From: Candidatus Uhrbacteria bacterium
GTDB taxonomy: Bacteria; Patescibacteriota; Patescibacteriia; UBA9934; GWF2-40-263
Length of the DNA: 23,796 nucleotides
Reading direction: 5' to 3'
Assembly (NCBI GenBank): GCA_018700535.1
Contig: JABITQ010000039.1
Location: 1-23,796, forward strand
The notes beneath the pieces were generated by a model that saw nothing but the letters and a program-made list of their open reading frames with translations, searched no databases and was not told the origin of the DNA. Both the position numbers and the translations under genes were made by a program. Positions 7,084 to 15,213 of the stretch are shown in pieces; position 1 is the stretch's first letter; each line of letters opens with the position of its first letter.

Positions 7084-7704
7084 TTATTTGGTTTCAGTGG
7101 TAACAGGCTTCTGTGCCTTTTCCACCTTTGGTGCAGTCTGCTTTGTTGTTGCAGTCTTCACCTCAACGTTACGCAGCTGCTTGATCGCTTCAAGTGTAGC
7201 CTTTGCAATGTTGATCTTATTGTTTGAGTTTAAAATTTTTGATGATGCGTTTGGAACACCTGCAAATTCGAGGATCATTCGCATTGCACCACCTGACTTT
7301 AGTCCAGTACCACTAGGTGCTGGTTTGAGCAACACTATAGCCGCACCGTACTTAACCCACACTTTGTGAGGAATGGTTTCGTTTACAATCGGGACAGTGA
7401 TAACACTTTTCTTTGCCTGCTTGTAAGCTTTTTCAATCGCAATCTGTACATCAGCACCCTTTGCTACACCAAGACCGACACGTCCTTTCTTGTCACCAAT
7501 AACGAGAGCGCAACGGAAAGACATGCGCTTTCCACCAGCGGTCACACGAGTAACTCGAGCAAGATCAAGGATTTTCTGCTCAAACTCACGAGGAGCCTGT
7601 TCGCGCTTATTTCCACGACGACCACGTCCGCGACGCTTGTCACCTGACTTGTTGCCACTCTGTGGTGCGCTTGTCTTTTTCTGTGTATTTGCTTGCATAG
7701 ACAT
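7084..7704 (-). CDS. rpsE: 30S ribosomal protein S5
   Basis: Small-subunit protein for decoding fidelity and mRNA entry. It is 206 residues, with a basic, low-complexity N-terminal extension of about 40 residues (RRGRGRRGNKR) and a Lys/Thr-rich tail after the core. The S5 double-stranded-RNA-binding-like domain begins EFEQKILDLARVTRVTAGGKRMSFR and the C-terminal domain carries PSGTGLKSGGAMRMILEFAG. ATG 7704 shares one base with the rplR stop (TAATG), so the two are translationally coupled. A second ATG two codons later at 7698 is also possible. Confidence 0.96.
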   Translation of the reverse strand: MSMQANTQKKTSAPQSGNKSGDKRRGRGRRGNKREQAPREFEQKILDLARVTRVTAGGKRMSFRCALVIGDKKGRVGLGVAKGADVQIAIEKAYKQAKKSVITVPIVNETIPHKVWVKYGAAIVLLKPAPSGTGLKSGGAMRMILEFAGVPNASSKILNSNNKINIAKATLEAIKQLRNVEVKTATTKQTAPKVEKAQKPVTTETK

Positions 7705-8060
7705 TAAATGTTCAATCCACCCTCTCGTGCACCATCTGCAATCGCAGCGACACGTCCGTGGTAACGATAAGATCCTCGGTCAAAAACAGCGACGGTTACA
7801 CTAGCTTCTTTTGCTTTATTAGCAAGAAGCAATCCAACAGCCTTGGCAACTTCAACTGGCTTTCCTTTTTCTGAAATATCTTTATCAGAAGCAGAAGCAA
7901 TAGTTTTGCCAATATCATCATTGATGAGCTGTGCATATACGTGACGCAAAGATCGCTTTACAGTCAAACGTGGACGCTCTGCTGTGCCATGAAGTCGGGC
8001 GCGCGTTCTGTGTGCACGTCGTTTCATGTGAGCTCGTTTTGTTGTAGTTGCTTTTGACAT
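7704..8060 (-). CDS. rplR: 50S ribosomal protein L18
   Basis: 5S rRNA-binding protein of the central protuberance, 118 residues as usual. It has a basic N-terminal arm (KRAHMKRRAHRTRARLHGT) then RPRLTVKRSLRHVYAQLIND, and ends with the conserved VAVFDRGSYRYHGRVAAIADGAREGGL. The gene follows rplF by 11 bases and overlaps rpsE by one base. Confidence 0.96.
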   Translation of the reverse strand: MSKATTTKRAHMKRRAHRTRARLHGTAERPRLTVKRSLRHVYAQLINDDIGKTIASASDKDISEKGKPVEVAKAVGLLLANKAKEASVTVAVFDRGSYRYHGRVAAIADGAREGGLNI

Positions 8061-8071
8061 AGAATAATAGA

Positions 8072-8629
8072 TTATTCACCGCTCTTTTGAGCCTTTCCAG
8101 CCTTTCGGCGGATCACCTCATCGATATACTTGATACCTTTCCCCTTATAAGGTTCAGGCTTACGAATTTTTCTAATGTTCGCCGCTAATTCTCCAACCAT
8201 CTGCTTATCGGCACCAGAGATAGTGATCAGATTACCCTCCACTGTTCCAGTAATTTCATCTGGGAGCGGAAAGTTTACCTCGTGAGAGTAACCCACATTG
8301 AGCACAACGTTATTCCCAGCCATTTTCACACGATATCCAACTCCATTAACTTCAAGTTTTTTTTCAAAACCCTCAGTAACACCAGTGATCATGTTTGAGA
8401 TAAGCGACCGAGCTGTTCCCCATTGTGAACGCTCGTTCTTGTTTGTTTCATTTTCAACGAGTACTGAAATCTCTTTTCCGTTCTCACCGTCATTCATCTG
8501 AATCGAAACAGCCGGATTGAATGTCCGAGAAAGCTGTCCTTTAGGACCTTTTACACTCATCGACAAACCGTCGATGACGACATCCACCCCACTAGGTACG
8601 ATTACAGGTTTTTTTCCAACACGAGACAT
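8072..8629 (-). CDS. rplF: 50S ribosomal protein L6
   Basis: Large-subunit protein near the factor-binding centre, 185 residues. Two repeated L6 folds are visible: the first starts MSRVGKKPVIVPSGV and the second covers the GVGYRVKM region. The C-terminal signature KPEPYKGKGIKYIDEVIRRK is intact. It follows rpsH by 3 bases, in normal spc order. Confidence 0.97.
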   Translation of the reverse strand: MSRVGKKPVIVPSGVDVVIDGLSMSVKGPKGQLSRTFNPAVSIQMNDGENGKEISVLVENETNKNERSQWGTARSLISNMITGVTEGFEKKLEVNGVGYRVKMAGNNVVLNVGYSHEVNFPLPDEITGTVEGNLITISGADKQMVGELAANIRKIRKPEPYKGKGIKYIDEVIRRKAGKAQKSGE

Positions 8630-8632
8630 AGA

Positions 8633-9025
8633 TTATGAAATCTCACAGATTACCTCTCCTCCAAGGTGGCGCGTACGCGCCTCTTTATTGGTCATAAGAC
8701 CGTTTGGTGTCGAAATAATCGCAATACCGATATTCGACAACACCGTTGGTAGTTCATTTGACTTTGCGTACACACGACGTCCTGGCTTACTGATGCGTTT
8801 AAGCATCTGAATGCGAGGCTTCTTCTCATCGTAACGAAGCTGAATTCGCAACATTGGGAATTTTGCCTCTGTCACCTTCTCTACACCTGAAACGTAAGTT
8901 TCTTTCTGAAGGATTTTTGCAATAGCAAACTTCACCTTTGAAAAAGGTAGTACAATCTCCGGCTTACGTACAGCCTGAGCATTGCGAATGCGTGTGAGCA
9001 TGTCTGAAATTGGGTCAGTCATCAT
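8633..9025 (-). CDS. rpsH: 30S ribosomal protein S8
   Basis: Central-domain 16S rRNA-binding protein, 130 residues. The N-terminal MTDPISDMLTRIRNAQ is diagnostic and the C-terminal signature ISTPNGLMTNKEARTRHLGG is complete. In E. coli S8 represses the spc operon through a site near rplE; I see no equivalent hairpin here. The gap to rpsN is one base. Confidence 0.97.
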   Translation of the reverse strand: MMTDPISDMLTRIRNAQAVRKPEIVLPFSKVKFAIAKILQKETYVSGVEKVTEAKFPMLRIQLRYDEKKPRIQMLKRISKPGRRVYAKSNELPTVLSNIGIAIISTPNGLMTNKEARTRHLGGEVICEIS

Positions 9026-9026
9026 A

Positions 9027-9212
9027 TTACCAGCTTGACTTTCTTACACCAGGGATTTCTCCGCGGTTTGCGAGTTCTCGGAAGCAAATGCGGCATAAAT
9101 CGAATGCGCGCATATAACCACGATTTCTTCCACACTTCCAGCAACGATGCACTATTCGCGTAGAAAACTTTGGCTTCTTTTTTGATTTTGCAATTTGATT
9201 CTCAGTTGCCAT
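9027..9212 (-). CDS. rpsN: 30S ribosomal protein S14, zinc-binding (type Z)
   Basis: A 61-residue short S14. Its two CxxC knuckles at Cys24/Cys27 and Cys40/Cys43 bind zinc, as in S14Z and unlike the roughly 100-residue zinc-free form. The ending GEIPGVRKSSW is typical. It binds the 16S head near S3 and S10. The gene lies 2 bases after rplE and 1 before rpsH. Confidence 0.97.
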   Translation of the reverse strand: MATENQIAKSKKKPKFSTRIVHRCWKCGRNRGYMRAFDLCRICFRELANRGEIPGVRKSSW

Positions 9213-9214
9213 AC

Positions 9215-9769
9215 TTATGCGTTCTTTTTACCGTCCTTTTTGAGCGGAAGTCCGAGATGAGTCAAGAGAGACTTAGACTCAGCGTCATTTTTTGCACTCG
9301 TTGCAATAGTGACCTGCAGTCCGTGAATGAGCTCAATCTCATCGCTTGAAATCTCCGGGAATGCAATGTGCTCCTTTAGTCCGATAGAGTAATTTCCTCT
9401 ACCATCAAATGCCTTTGCAGGTAATCCACGGAAGTCACGCACGCGTGGTAAAGAGACCTTGATAAGCTTCTCCATGAAGTCCCACATTCGCTTTCCACGC
9501 AACGTGACCTTCATTCCAATAACGTTACCTTCTCGAATCTTGAATCCAGCAACAGATTTTCTAGCTTTAGTCTTCACAGGTTGCTGACCAGTAATACGTC
9601 GCAATGTTTGCTCAGCAGTTTCTAGAAACTTTGCATCTTTAATTCCAGACCCCAGACCCACATTTAGAGTGACAGTCTTGAGTGTTGGCACCTCATTAAT
9701 GTTCCCCAAAGCAAACTCTTCTTTGAGCTTGGGTACAACGTCTTTATTGTAGAAGTCTTTAAATGACAT
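9215..9769 (-). CDS. rplE: 50S ribosomal protein L5
   Basis: 5S rRNA-binding protein of the central protuberance, 184 residues, with the usual ending of this family plus a basic tail (KKDGKKNA). Conserved segments seen are VTLNVGLGSG, TGQQPVKTKARKSVAGFKIREG, LPRVRDFRG and FDGRGNYSIGLKEH. It follows rplX by 8 bases. Confidence 0.97.
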   Translation of the reverse strand: MSFKDFYNKDVVPKLKEEFALGNINEVPTLKTVTLNVGLGSGIKDAKFLETAEQTLRRITGQQPVKTKARKSVAGFKIREGNVIGMKVTLRGKRMWDFMEKLIKVSLPRVRDFRGLPAKAFDGRGNYSIGLKEHIAFPEISSDEIELIHGLQVTIATSAKNDAESKSLLTHLGLPLKKDGKKNA

Positions 9770-9777
9770 ATTGAGGT

Positions 9778-10101
9778 CTATTCAACATCCTCTTCGCTCC
9801 CCTTAACACGGAGTACGCGAATCTTTTTCTTATCTCCACCCTTTTCAACAACTTTATATCCAACACGCCCAGCTTTTCCACTCTTTTCTGAAATAAGCTG
9901 TACATTTGAAATATGCATTGGTGAAGCAAACTGGATCTTCTGACCAGGTCGGTCACCAGCTTTCTTTAGGTGTTTAGTAAGCATGTTTACCCCCTCAACA
10001 ACAACACGCTCAACTTTTGGGAATACCTGAAGAATCTTACCCTCTTTTCCCTTGTCTTTGCCCGCAATTACACGAACTTTGTCTCCTGTCTTAATCTTCA
10101 T
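9778..10101 (-). CDS. rplX: 50S ribosomal protein L24
   Basis: Early assembly protein that starts 50S folding near the exit tunnel, 107 residues. The KOW motif is residues 3-20 (IKTGDKVRVIAGKDKGKEG), and SPMHISNVQL and RVGYKV follow as in the family. The frame stays open upstream through the rplN gene, but ATG 10101 is the only start that gives a normal L24. A GAGGTG about 12 bases before it, inside the end of rplN, can serve as ribosome binding site. Confidence 0.96.
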   Translation of the reverse strand: MKIKTGDKVRVIAGKDKGKEGKILQVFPKVERVVVEGVNMLTKHLKKAGDRPGQKIQFASPMHISNVQLISEKSGKAGRVGYKVVEKGGDKKKIRVLRVKGSEEDVE

Positions 10102-10105
10102 AGGG

Positions 10106-10477
10106 TTAGAGCACCTCAGGGGCAAGTGAAATAATCTTATTATATCCAAGCGCACGAAGCTCACGTGCAATCGGTCCAAAAATACGAGTTCCTTTTGGTT
10201 CCTTTGTCTTTTTATCGATAATAACCGCTGCGTTCTCATCAAAACGAATATATGTTCCGTCCTTGCGTCGAATTTCTTTTCGAGCACGAACAATTACAGC
10301 AGTGACGATATCACTTTTTTTGACACCTGCGTGTGGAGCAGCTTCCTTAACGGTTGCTGTTACCAAATCGCCGATCATTGCGTAACGCTTTCTGTAACCA
10401 CCAAGAACACGGATGACCATTAGCTTTTTGGCCCCTGAGTTATCGGCAACTTTTAGCATTGATTGATTCTGTACCAT
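10106..10477 (-). CDS. rplN: 50S ribosomal protein L14
   Basis: Binds 23S rRNA at the subunit interface (bridge B8) and contacts L19. The 123-residue length is standard. MVQNQSMLKVADNSGAKKLMVIRVLGG is the conserved start, and the end has GTRIFGPIARELR. It sits one base after rpsQ and four before rplX. Confidence 0.97.
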   Translation of the reverse strand: MVQNQSMLKVADNSGAKKLMVIRVLGGYRKRYAMIGDLVTATVKEAAPHAGVKKSDIVTAVIVRARKEIRRKDGTYIRFDENAAVIIDKKTKEPKGTRIFGPIARELRALGYNKIISLAPEVL

Positions 10478-10478
10478 A

Positions 10479-10730
10479 CTATGCGTTCTTTACTAACTTC
10501 CAGTGCTTTGTCTTAGAGTAAGGACGGCATGCCTCAAAAGACACAGAGTCTCCAACCTTAACTTCACCATCTTCTGAATGCACGTGGTATTTCTTGCTTT
10601 GAACATAGCGCTTCCCATATTTTGAGTGCACTACAGTGCGGTCAACACGTACCACAAGAGTCTTGTCCATCTTTGAAGAGATGACTTCTCCTGTGAGTGT
10701 TCTGGTGATTGTTTGAGTTGTCTTAGACAT
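10479..10730 (-). CDS. rpsQ: 30S ribosomal protein S17
   Basis: OB-fold primary 16S rRNA-binding protein, 83 residues. The core TLTGEVISSKMDKTLVVRVDR and the later HSKYGKRYVQSKKYHVHSED match the family, and the end KTKHWKLVK is typical. It follows rpmC by 2 bases. Confidence 0.96.
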   Translation of the reverse strand: MSKTTQTITRTLTGEVISSKMDKTLVVRVDRTVVHSKYGKRYVQSKKYHVHSEDGEVKVGDSVSFEACRPYSKTKHWKLVKNA

Positions 10731-10732
10731 AG

Positions 10733-10912
10733 TTATTTCACTAATAGCGTCCGGATGCGGGCAATAATTTTCTTTGTTTTGCGAATCTCTCGCACGTTTT
10801 TGAGCTGATTAGACGATGCGCTGAACTGAAGTTGTTTCAAATGCACAAGCGCATCTTGCAACTCAGCACGCAATCCTTTCTCTGTTTTTGATCGAAGTGT
10901 TTTTGCATCCAT
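10733..10912 (-). CDS. rpmC: 50S ribosomal protein L29
   Basis: A 59-residue frame from ATG 10912 to TAA 10733, found by translating the gap between rplP and rpsQ. It is a two-helix, highly basic protein: LRAELQDALVHLKQLQF, then NQLKNVREIRKTKKIIARIRT, the usual L29 C-terminal helix. L29 lies at the tunnel exit and forms part of the docking site for SRP and trigger factor. Spacing is 4 bases from rplP and 2 from rpsQ, as expected in this operon. Confidence 0.95.
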   Translation of the reverse strand: MDAKTLRSKTEKGLRAELQDALVHLKQLQFSASSNQLKNVREIRKTKKIIARIRTLLVK

Positions 10913-10916
10913 ATCA

Positions 10917-11336
10917 CTATTTGATTTCTCGAGTAATGATCTTCCACTTTACTGGAAGTTTATGCGCTGCAAGAGTCAGTGCCTTTCGAGCAAGCTCCTC
11001 TTCGATTCCTGCCATTTCGAACAAGACGGTTCCTGGTCGCACAACAGACACATAATGATCAACAGCACCCTTTCCTTTACCCATCGGCATCTCAGAACCC
11101 TTTGATGTCACAGGCTTGTCTGGGAAAATGCGGATCCAGATTTTTCCACCACGCTTTACCGCACGAGTCATCGCACGACGCGCCGCTTCAATCTGACGAG
11201 ATGTCACCCACGCTTCCGTTGTAGCCTTTAGTCCAAAGGTTCCAAATGCAAGAGTGGTCTTTCGGGTTGCAACACGCTTTCCACGTGCACGTCCCTTGTG
11301 CCATTTTCTATGTTTTACTTTCTTTGGCATCAACAT
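10917..11336 (-). CDS. rplP: 50S ribosomal protein L16
   Basis: Binds 23S rRNA near the A-site tRNA elbow, 139 residues. The start MLMPKKVKHRKWHKGR and the FGLKATTEAWVTSRQIEAARRAM signature are clear, followed by GKIWIRIFPDKPVTSKG and MGKGKG. ATG 11336, one base after the rpsC stop, is preferred to an in-frame ATG at 11387 inside rpsC; ATG 11330 is also possible. Confidence 0.97.
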   Translation of the reverse strand: MLMPKKVKHRKWHKGRARGKRVATRKTTLAFGTFGLKATTEAWVTSRQIEAARRAMTRAVKRGGKIWIRIFPDKPVTSKGSEMPMGKGKGAVDHYVSVVRPGTVLFEMAGIEEELARKALTLAAHKLPVKWKIITREIK

Positions 11337-11337
11337 A

Positions 11338-11985
11338 TTACTTTTGCTCAAAGACTTCACCGCGATTAATCCAAACTTTAATTCCAATCGCTCCCCAAAT
11401 GGTTCTTGCCATTATCGAAGAGTAATCAATATCTGAACGAAGGTTGTGAAGGGGGATCTTTCCGTAAGAAACCGTCTCAGATCGTGCAATTTCAGCTCCA
11501 TTAAGACGACCACCAACAGTAATCTTCACTCCTTTAGCATCAGCTTTCTTAACACGCTCTAAAGCCCATTTCATCACACGACGAAAATGCATGCGTTTTT
11601 CGATGTCCACAGCAATTTGCTGAGCAACCACAGCCGCTGATAAAGATGGCTTCTGAACCTCCTTTACATTGATAGAAACCTTTACCCGTCTTCCGCGGTA
11701 AAAATTTTTCTTAATCTTCTTTGTAAGATCCTCGATTCCAGCACCTGCACGCCCGATAATCACTCCAGGTTTTGCAGCGTAAAGATTGATCTTTACATCC
11801 TGACGAGAACGCTCGATTTCAACACGATCTAGAAGAGCATCTCTCGACTGCTTTTTTACAAAAGCACGGAGCTTCACATCTTCTTGCAATAATCTTGAAA
11901 AACGCTTCTTTCCGGCAAACCAAACCCCATCCCATCCGCGGGTGATGCCTATTCGGAAAATTACTGGGTGTACTTTTCTTCCCAT
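11338..11985 (-). CDS. rpsC: 30S ribosomal protein S3
   Basis: Part of the mRNA entry tunnel, 215 residues. MGRKVHPVIFRIGITRGWD is the conserved start. The KH domain has the GxxG loop in GVIIGRAGAGIEDL, and the C-terminal domain carries GVKITVGGRLNGAEIAR and WINRGEV. The frame is open upstream into rplV, but ATG 11985 matches the family start and follows the rplV stop by 4 bases. Confidence 0.97.
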   Translation of the reverse strand: MGRKVHPVIFRIGITRGWDGVWFAGKKRFSRLLQEDVKLRAFVKKQSRDALLDRVEIERSRQDVKINLYAAKPGVIIGRAGAGIEDLTKKIKKNFYRGRRVKVSINVKEVQKPSLSAAVVAQQIAVDIEKRMHFRRVMKWALERVKKADAKGVKITVGGRLNGAEIARSETVSYGKIPLHNLRSDIDYSSIMARTIWGAIGIKVWINRGEVFEQK

Positions 11986-11989
11986 ACAA

Positions 11990-12394
11990 TTAGTTTGCTT
12001 GCACAGCCTTAGCCCCATCCTTTGCAGGAGCAGTTTTTTCAATACTTGGAGCTGACTTTGGAACCAACTCATCAAGGATGATAGAAATATGTGTTGTACG
12101 CTTTCGGATCGGTGCAGATTTTCCAAATGCACGTGCACGCCATCGCGCAAGTGTTGGACCTCCATCAGCTGCAATCGCCTTCACAAACAAATTCGATTCA
12201 TCCAACTGAAAGTTGTGTGTGGCATTAGCAATAGCGGAATTCAAGAGCTTCAAGACAGGCTCAGCAGCAGCTTTCTTCATAAAATGAAGCTGTGTTTGAG
12301 CTTGACCCACTTTCATTCCACGAATCACATCTACAACAAGACGCACCTTTCGTGATGACATTCTAATTCCTTTTGCTTTTGCTTTAACTTCCAT
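11990..12394 (-). CDS. rplV: 50S ribosomal protein L22
   Basis: Exit-tunnel wall protein, 134 residues. The globular part (SSRKVRLVVDVIRGMKVGQA) and the beta-hairpin that reaches the tunnel (GPTLARWRARAFGKSAPIRKRTTHISIILDE) are intact. About 20 extra Ala/Lys-rich residues follow the normal end. It lies 5 bases after rpsS. Confidence 0.96.
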   Translation of the reverse strand: MEVKAKAKGIRMSSRKVRLVVDVIRGMKVGQAQTQLHFMKKAAAEPVLKLLNSAIANATHNFQLDESNLFVKAIAADGGPTLARWRARAFGKSAPIRKRTTHISIILDELVPKSAPSIEKTAPAKDGAKAVQAN

Positions 12395-12399
12395 ATTGT

Positions 12400-12666
12400 T
12401 TATTTCTTCAGTTTTCCACCGTGACGAACAAATTTTCGAGTTGGAGAAAACTCACCAAGTTTGTGCCCAACCATATTCTCAACAATACGCACCTTGATAA
12501 AATCTCTTCCGTTGTGCACAGCGAATATGAACCCAACCATCTCCGGGGTGATCGTTGAAGATCTTGCCCAGGTTTTGATTGGTGTTTGATCACCTTGCTT
12601 AATCTTGCCAAGCTTTTTAATAATGCTTGGGTGGACGAATGGTCCTTTTTTGAGACTTCTAGCCAT
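12400..12666 (-). CDS. rpsS: 30S ribosomal protein S19
   Basis: Head protein at the A-site finger bridge, 88 residues. MARSLKKGPFVHPSII and the C-terminal GHKLGEFSPTRKFVRHGGK are diagnostic. It starts one base after the rplB stop; TAGGCGG about 10 bases upstream may act as ribosome binding site. Confidence 0.97.
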   Translation of the reverse strand: MARSLKKGPFVHPSIIKKLGKIKQGDQTPIKTWARSSTITPEMVGFIFAVHNGRDFIKVRIVENMVGHKLGEFSPTRKFVRHGGKLKK

Positions 12667-12667
12667 A

Positions 12668-13516
12668 CTATTTGCCGCCTACAAAACGTCCTTTCTTTCG
12701 GCGTTTGATAATAAGTTTTCCTGATGCACGCTTTCGACGTGTTTTGACACCGAGCGCAGGTTTTCCAGTTGGTGTCTTTGGTCGCTTCATTCCAATCGGG
12801 TTTGAACCTTCTCCACCACCATGAGGGTGATCAACAGGGTTCATAGCTTTTCCACGAACAGTTGGTCGAATTCCTCTATGGCGCATGCGCCCAGCCTTTC
12901 CCCATCGAATAAGCCGACGATCTGGATTTGAAGTCTGTCCGATTGTTGCCATACAGGTCCGTGGAACCATTCGCACTTCCCCAGATGGGAGACGAAGTGT
13001 TGCATAAGGACCTTCGACAGCCATTAGTTGTGCAGCCGTTCCAGCTCCACGAACTATCTGTCCACCTCGCCCTGGGTTTAGCTCAATGTTATACACCTGC
13101 ATTCCAATTGGGATATTTTGGAGTTCAAAACGATTGCCCGTTTGAATTTCCCCTTTGGCTTTTGAAGACAAGACTGTATCACCGACCTTCAAACCAATTG
13201 GGGCAAGCATGTATCTCTTTTCACCATCTGCATAGTGAAGGAGGACGATACGAGCTCCTCGGTTTGGATCGTACTCAACAGTTGCAACTTTTGCAGGAAT
13301 GTCGAATTTGTTTCGTTTAAAGTCTACTAGACGAATACGCTGTTTTGCTCCACCTCCACGATGACGAACAGTAATCTTACCTTTTGTTCGACCAGCAAAT
13401 TTTTTGCGTGTCTTGGTTAGTTTCTTAAGCGGTTTCTTGCTTGTGAGATCCTCAAAAGCATCAACGCTAGAAAGACGTCGTCCTGGAGTGGTTGGTTTGT
13501 ATCGCTTTACTGCCAT
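12668..13516 (-). CDS. rplB: 50S ribosomal protein L2
   Basis: Peptidyl-transferase-centre and bridge B7b protein, 282 residues, somewhat longer than the usual 275. The conserved start VKRYKPTTPGRR, the central GRGGQIVRGAG and TVRGKAMNPVDHPHGGGEG (with the His and Gly run near the catalytic centre) are all present. GAAGGAG near the end of rplW lies 14 bases before its ATG. Confidence 0.98.
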   Translation of the reverse strand: MAVKRYKPTTPGRRLSSVDAFEDLTSKKPLKKLTKTRKKFAGRTKGKITVRHRGGGAKQRIRLVDFKRNKFDIPAKVATVEYDPNRGARIVLLHYADGEKRYMLAPIGLKVGDTVLSSKAKGEIQTGNRFELQNIPIGMQVYNIELNPGRGGQIVRGAGTAAQLMAVEGPYATLRLPSGEVRMVPRTCMATIGQTSNPDRRLIRWGKAGRMRHRGIRPTVRGKAMNPVDHPHGGGEGSNPIGMKRPKTPTGKPALGVKTRRKRASGKLIIKRRKKGRFVGGK

Positions 13517-13525
13517 ACGCTTATA

Positions 13526-13945
13526 CTAAACTCCTTCGTATACATTAATAGTCTTACCTTCTGGAAGAGTAACGATCGCTTTTTTCCAGTCCTTGCGCTT
13601 TCCACGCACTCGCCCGAATCGCACGCGCTTTCCGTTCACATTCTGCATGTTCACACGAGTAGGCATGATTCCATACATGGCTTTTATTGCTGATCGCACC
13701 TGAACTTTGTTAGCACTCTTTGAAACTACGAAGACATACTGATTAGCAGAGGCCAGCACAGCAGACTTTTCTGTTACAAGAGGCTTTACGATCACAGTTG
13801 CTGCAAGAGCTTTTGCTGATGTAGAAACTGCTGGAACCATCTTTTTTGCGTCAACTTTCTTTTTTGAAGTTTTTGCAATCTTCTCTTTTACAACAGGCTC
13901 CTGATCTTTCTGATCTTCTTTTTTTGTCTTTTTAAGAATACCCAT
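13526..13945 (-). CDS. rplW: 50S ribosomal protein L23 with lysine-rich N-terminal extension
   Basis: Exit-tunnel rim protein and binding site for trigger factor and SRP. The L23 core (VIVKPLVTEKSAVLASANQYVF, AIKAMYGIMPTRVNMQNV, WKKAIVTLPEGKTI) occupies roughly residues 50-137. About 48 residues precede it, rich in Lys, Glu and Val, where E. coli L23 starts almost at the core. The frame starts one base after rplD, which supports the extension as translated. The role of the extension is unknown. Confidence 0.95.
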   Translation of the reverse strand: MGILKKTKKEDQKDQEPVVKEKIAKTSKKKVDAKKMVPAVSTSAKALAATVIVKPLVTEKSAVLASANQYVFVVSKSANKVQVRSAIKAMYGIMPTRVNMQNVNGKRVRFGRVRGKRKDWKKAIVTLPEGKTINVYEGV

Positions 13946-13946
13946 A

Positions 13947-14582
13947 TTACGCGCGGTTATACAGTTTGGTAATCAGATCGATTGCCGATTTTGTAACCAC
14001 CACATACTCATAACGAAGAAGATCAACGATATTCAAGGCATTTGCAGGAAGTGTTTCGACACCACTTAGATTCTTTGCTGACTTTGCAACCACTTTATTC
14101 TCTGGAACTGTTACAAGTAGCGTTTTCTTTCCAGAAGAAGGTAGTTTTGCAAGAACAGCTGAAAGTGCCCTTGTGTTTGCTCCATCAAATGTAAGACCTT
14201 CAAGCGCAACAATCTTTTCGTGAGCAACCTTATCGCTAAGCACCATAGCAAGCGCTTTTCGACGAGCCTTTCGGTTCATCTTTTTTGCAAAGTTGCGAAT
14301 TGAACGTGGTCCAAAAGTAATTCCTCCACCGATCCAAATTGGAGACCGACGCGACCCGTGACGAGCACGACCAGTCCCTTTTTGCTTCCAAGGCTTTCGA
14401 CCACCACCACGCACCTCTCCTCGTGTCTTTGTGTGGGCGATTGCAGAACGTGCATTTGCCGTCTGTGCAACCACGGCCTCATGAACCAATGCAGGACTTG
14501 CTTTTACATCAAAAAGTAATGCGTCCAATTTCAAGTCACCAGTAGTTTCACCTAATTGATTGTAGAGTGTTACTTTTGCCAT
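13947..14582 (-). CDS. rplD: 50S ribosomal protein L4
   Basis: Tunnel-constriction protein, 211 residues. The rRNA-binding loop RSAIAHTKTRGEVRGGGRKPWKQKGTGRARHGSRRSPIW is well conserved (about residues 45-84), followed by GPRSIRNFAKKMNRKARRKAL. In E. coli L4 also represses the S10 operon through its leader RNA. ATG 14582 overlaps the rplC end by 13 bases, and AAGGA 8 bases before it is a good ribosome binding site. Confidence 0.97.
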   Translation of the reverse strand: MAKVTLYNQLGETTGDLKLDALLFDVKASPALVHEAVVAQTANARSAIAHTKTRGEVRGGGRKPWKQKGTGRARHGSRRSPIWIGGGITFGPRSIRNFAKKMNRKARRKALAMVLSDKVAHEKIVALEGLTFDGANTRALSAVLAKLPSSGKKTLLVTVPENKVVAKSAKNLSGVETLPANALNIVDLLRYEYVVVTKSAIDLITKLYNRA

Positions 14583-15196
14583 ACGGTCTTTCCTTCACGA
14601 GTCGTGATCATGAGCAAACCACCACGTGCACCAGGAACTGCTCCCTTAATTGCAATCGTGTTGTTATCTGCATCAACTGAAACAACTTCTAAATTTTTTA
14701 CAGTTACACGCTGATTTCCCATTTGACCTGCCATACGCTGTCCCTTGATCACCTTTCCTTGCGGATGTGAGGCAACCGAACCAGGCATGCGCTGCTGGTC
14801 TTTGTTTCCGTGAGTAGCCTGTCCACCTTTAAAATTGTGACGTTTCATCACACCAGCAAATCCGCGCCCCTTTGAGACACCAACAACATCAACCTTTGCG
14901 CCTGGCTCAAATGTGGTGACATCTAAAACGTCTCCACGAGAAAGACTGGTCTCTGTTACTCGAAACTCACGAAGTGTACGAACTTCAGGTAAATCCTTTA
15001 GATGACCTGCTTGTGGCTTTTTGAGTCTCTTTGGCTTTTCAGAACCAATCTGAACAGCAGAGTAACCATCAGTATCCGCAGTGCGAATCTGAGTTACAAC
15101 ATTGGGCTCAGCCTTAACAAGAGTGACGGCAACAACTGTCCCGTCATCTTTGAACAACTGAGTCATCTCAATTTTTCTTCCTATAATGAATGCCAT
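14570..15196 (-). CDS. rplC: 50S ribosomal protein L3
   Basis: Early-assembly 23S-binding protein, 208 residues. MAFIIGRKIEMTQLF is the conserved start, and the signature FAGVMKRHNFKGGQATHG followed by MPGSVASHPQGKVIKGQRMAG reaches towards the peptidyl-transferase centre. ATG 15196 is preferred to an in-frame ATG at 15220, which adds only MLAQSISS from the leader hairpin region. A 297-base spacer separates it from rpsJ, whereas other junctions in this run have 0-12 bases. Confidence 0.96.
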   Translation of the reverse strand: MAFIIGRKIEMTQLFKDDGTVVAVTLVKAEPNVVTQIRTADTDGYSAVQIGSEKPKRLKKPQAGHLKDLPEVRTLREFRVTETSLSRGDVLDVTTFEPGAKVDVVGVSKGRGFAGVMKRHNFKGGQATHGNKDQQRMPGSVASHPQGKVIKGQRMAGQMGNQRVTVKNLEVVSVDADNNTIAIKGAVPGARGGLLMITTREGKTVWQK

Positions 15197-15213
15197 ACTT
15201 GAAATTGATTGAG

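Noticed and set aside
10102..10293. Upstream extension of rplX by 64 codons
   Set aside because: It would run through rplN in another frame. ATG 10101 gives a normal-length L24 with a conserved start.
11986..12174. Upstream extension of rpsC by 63 codons
   Set aside because: It overlaps rplV in another frame and lacks S3 similarity; ATG 11985 matches the family start.
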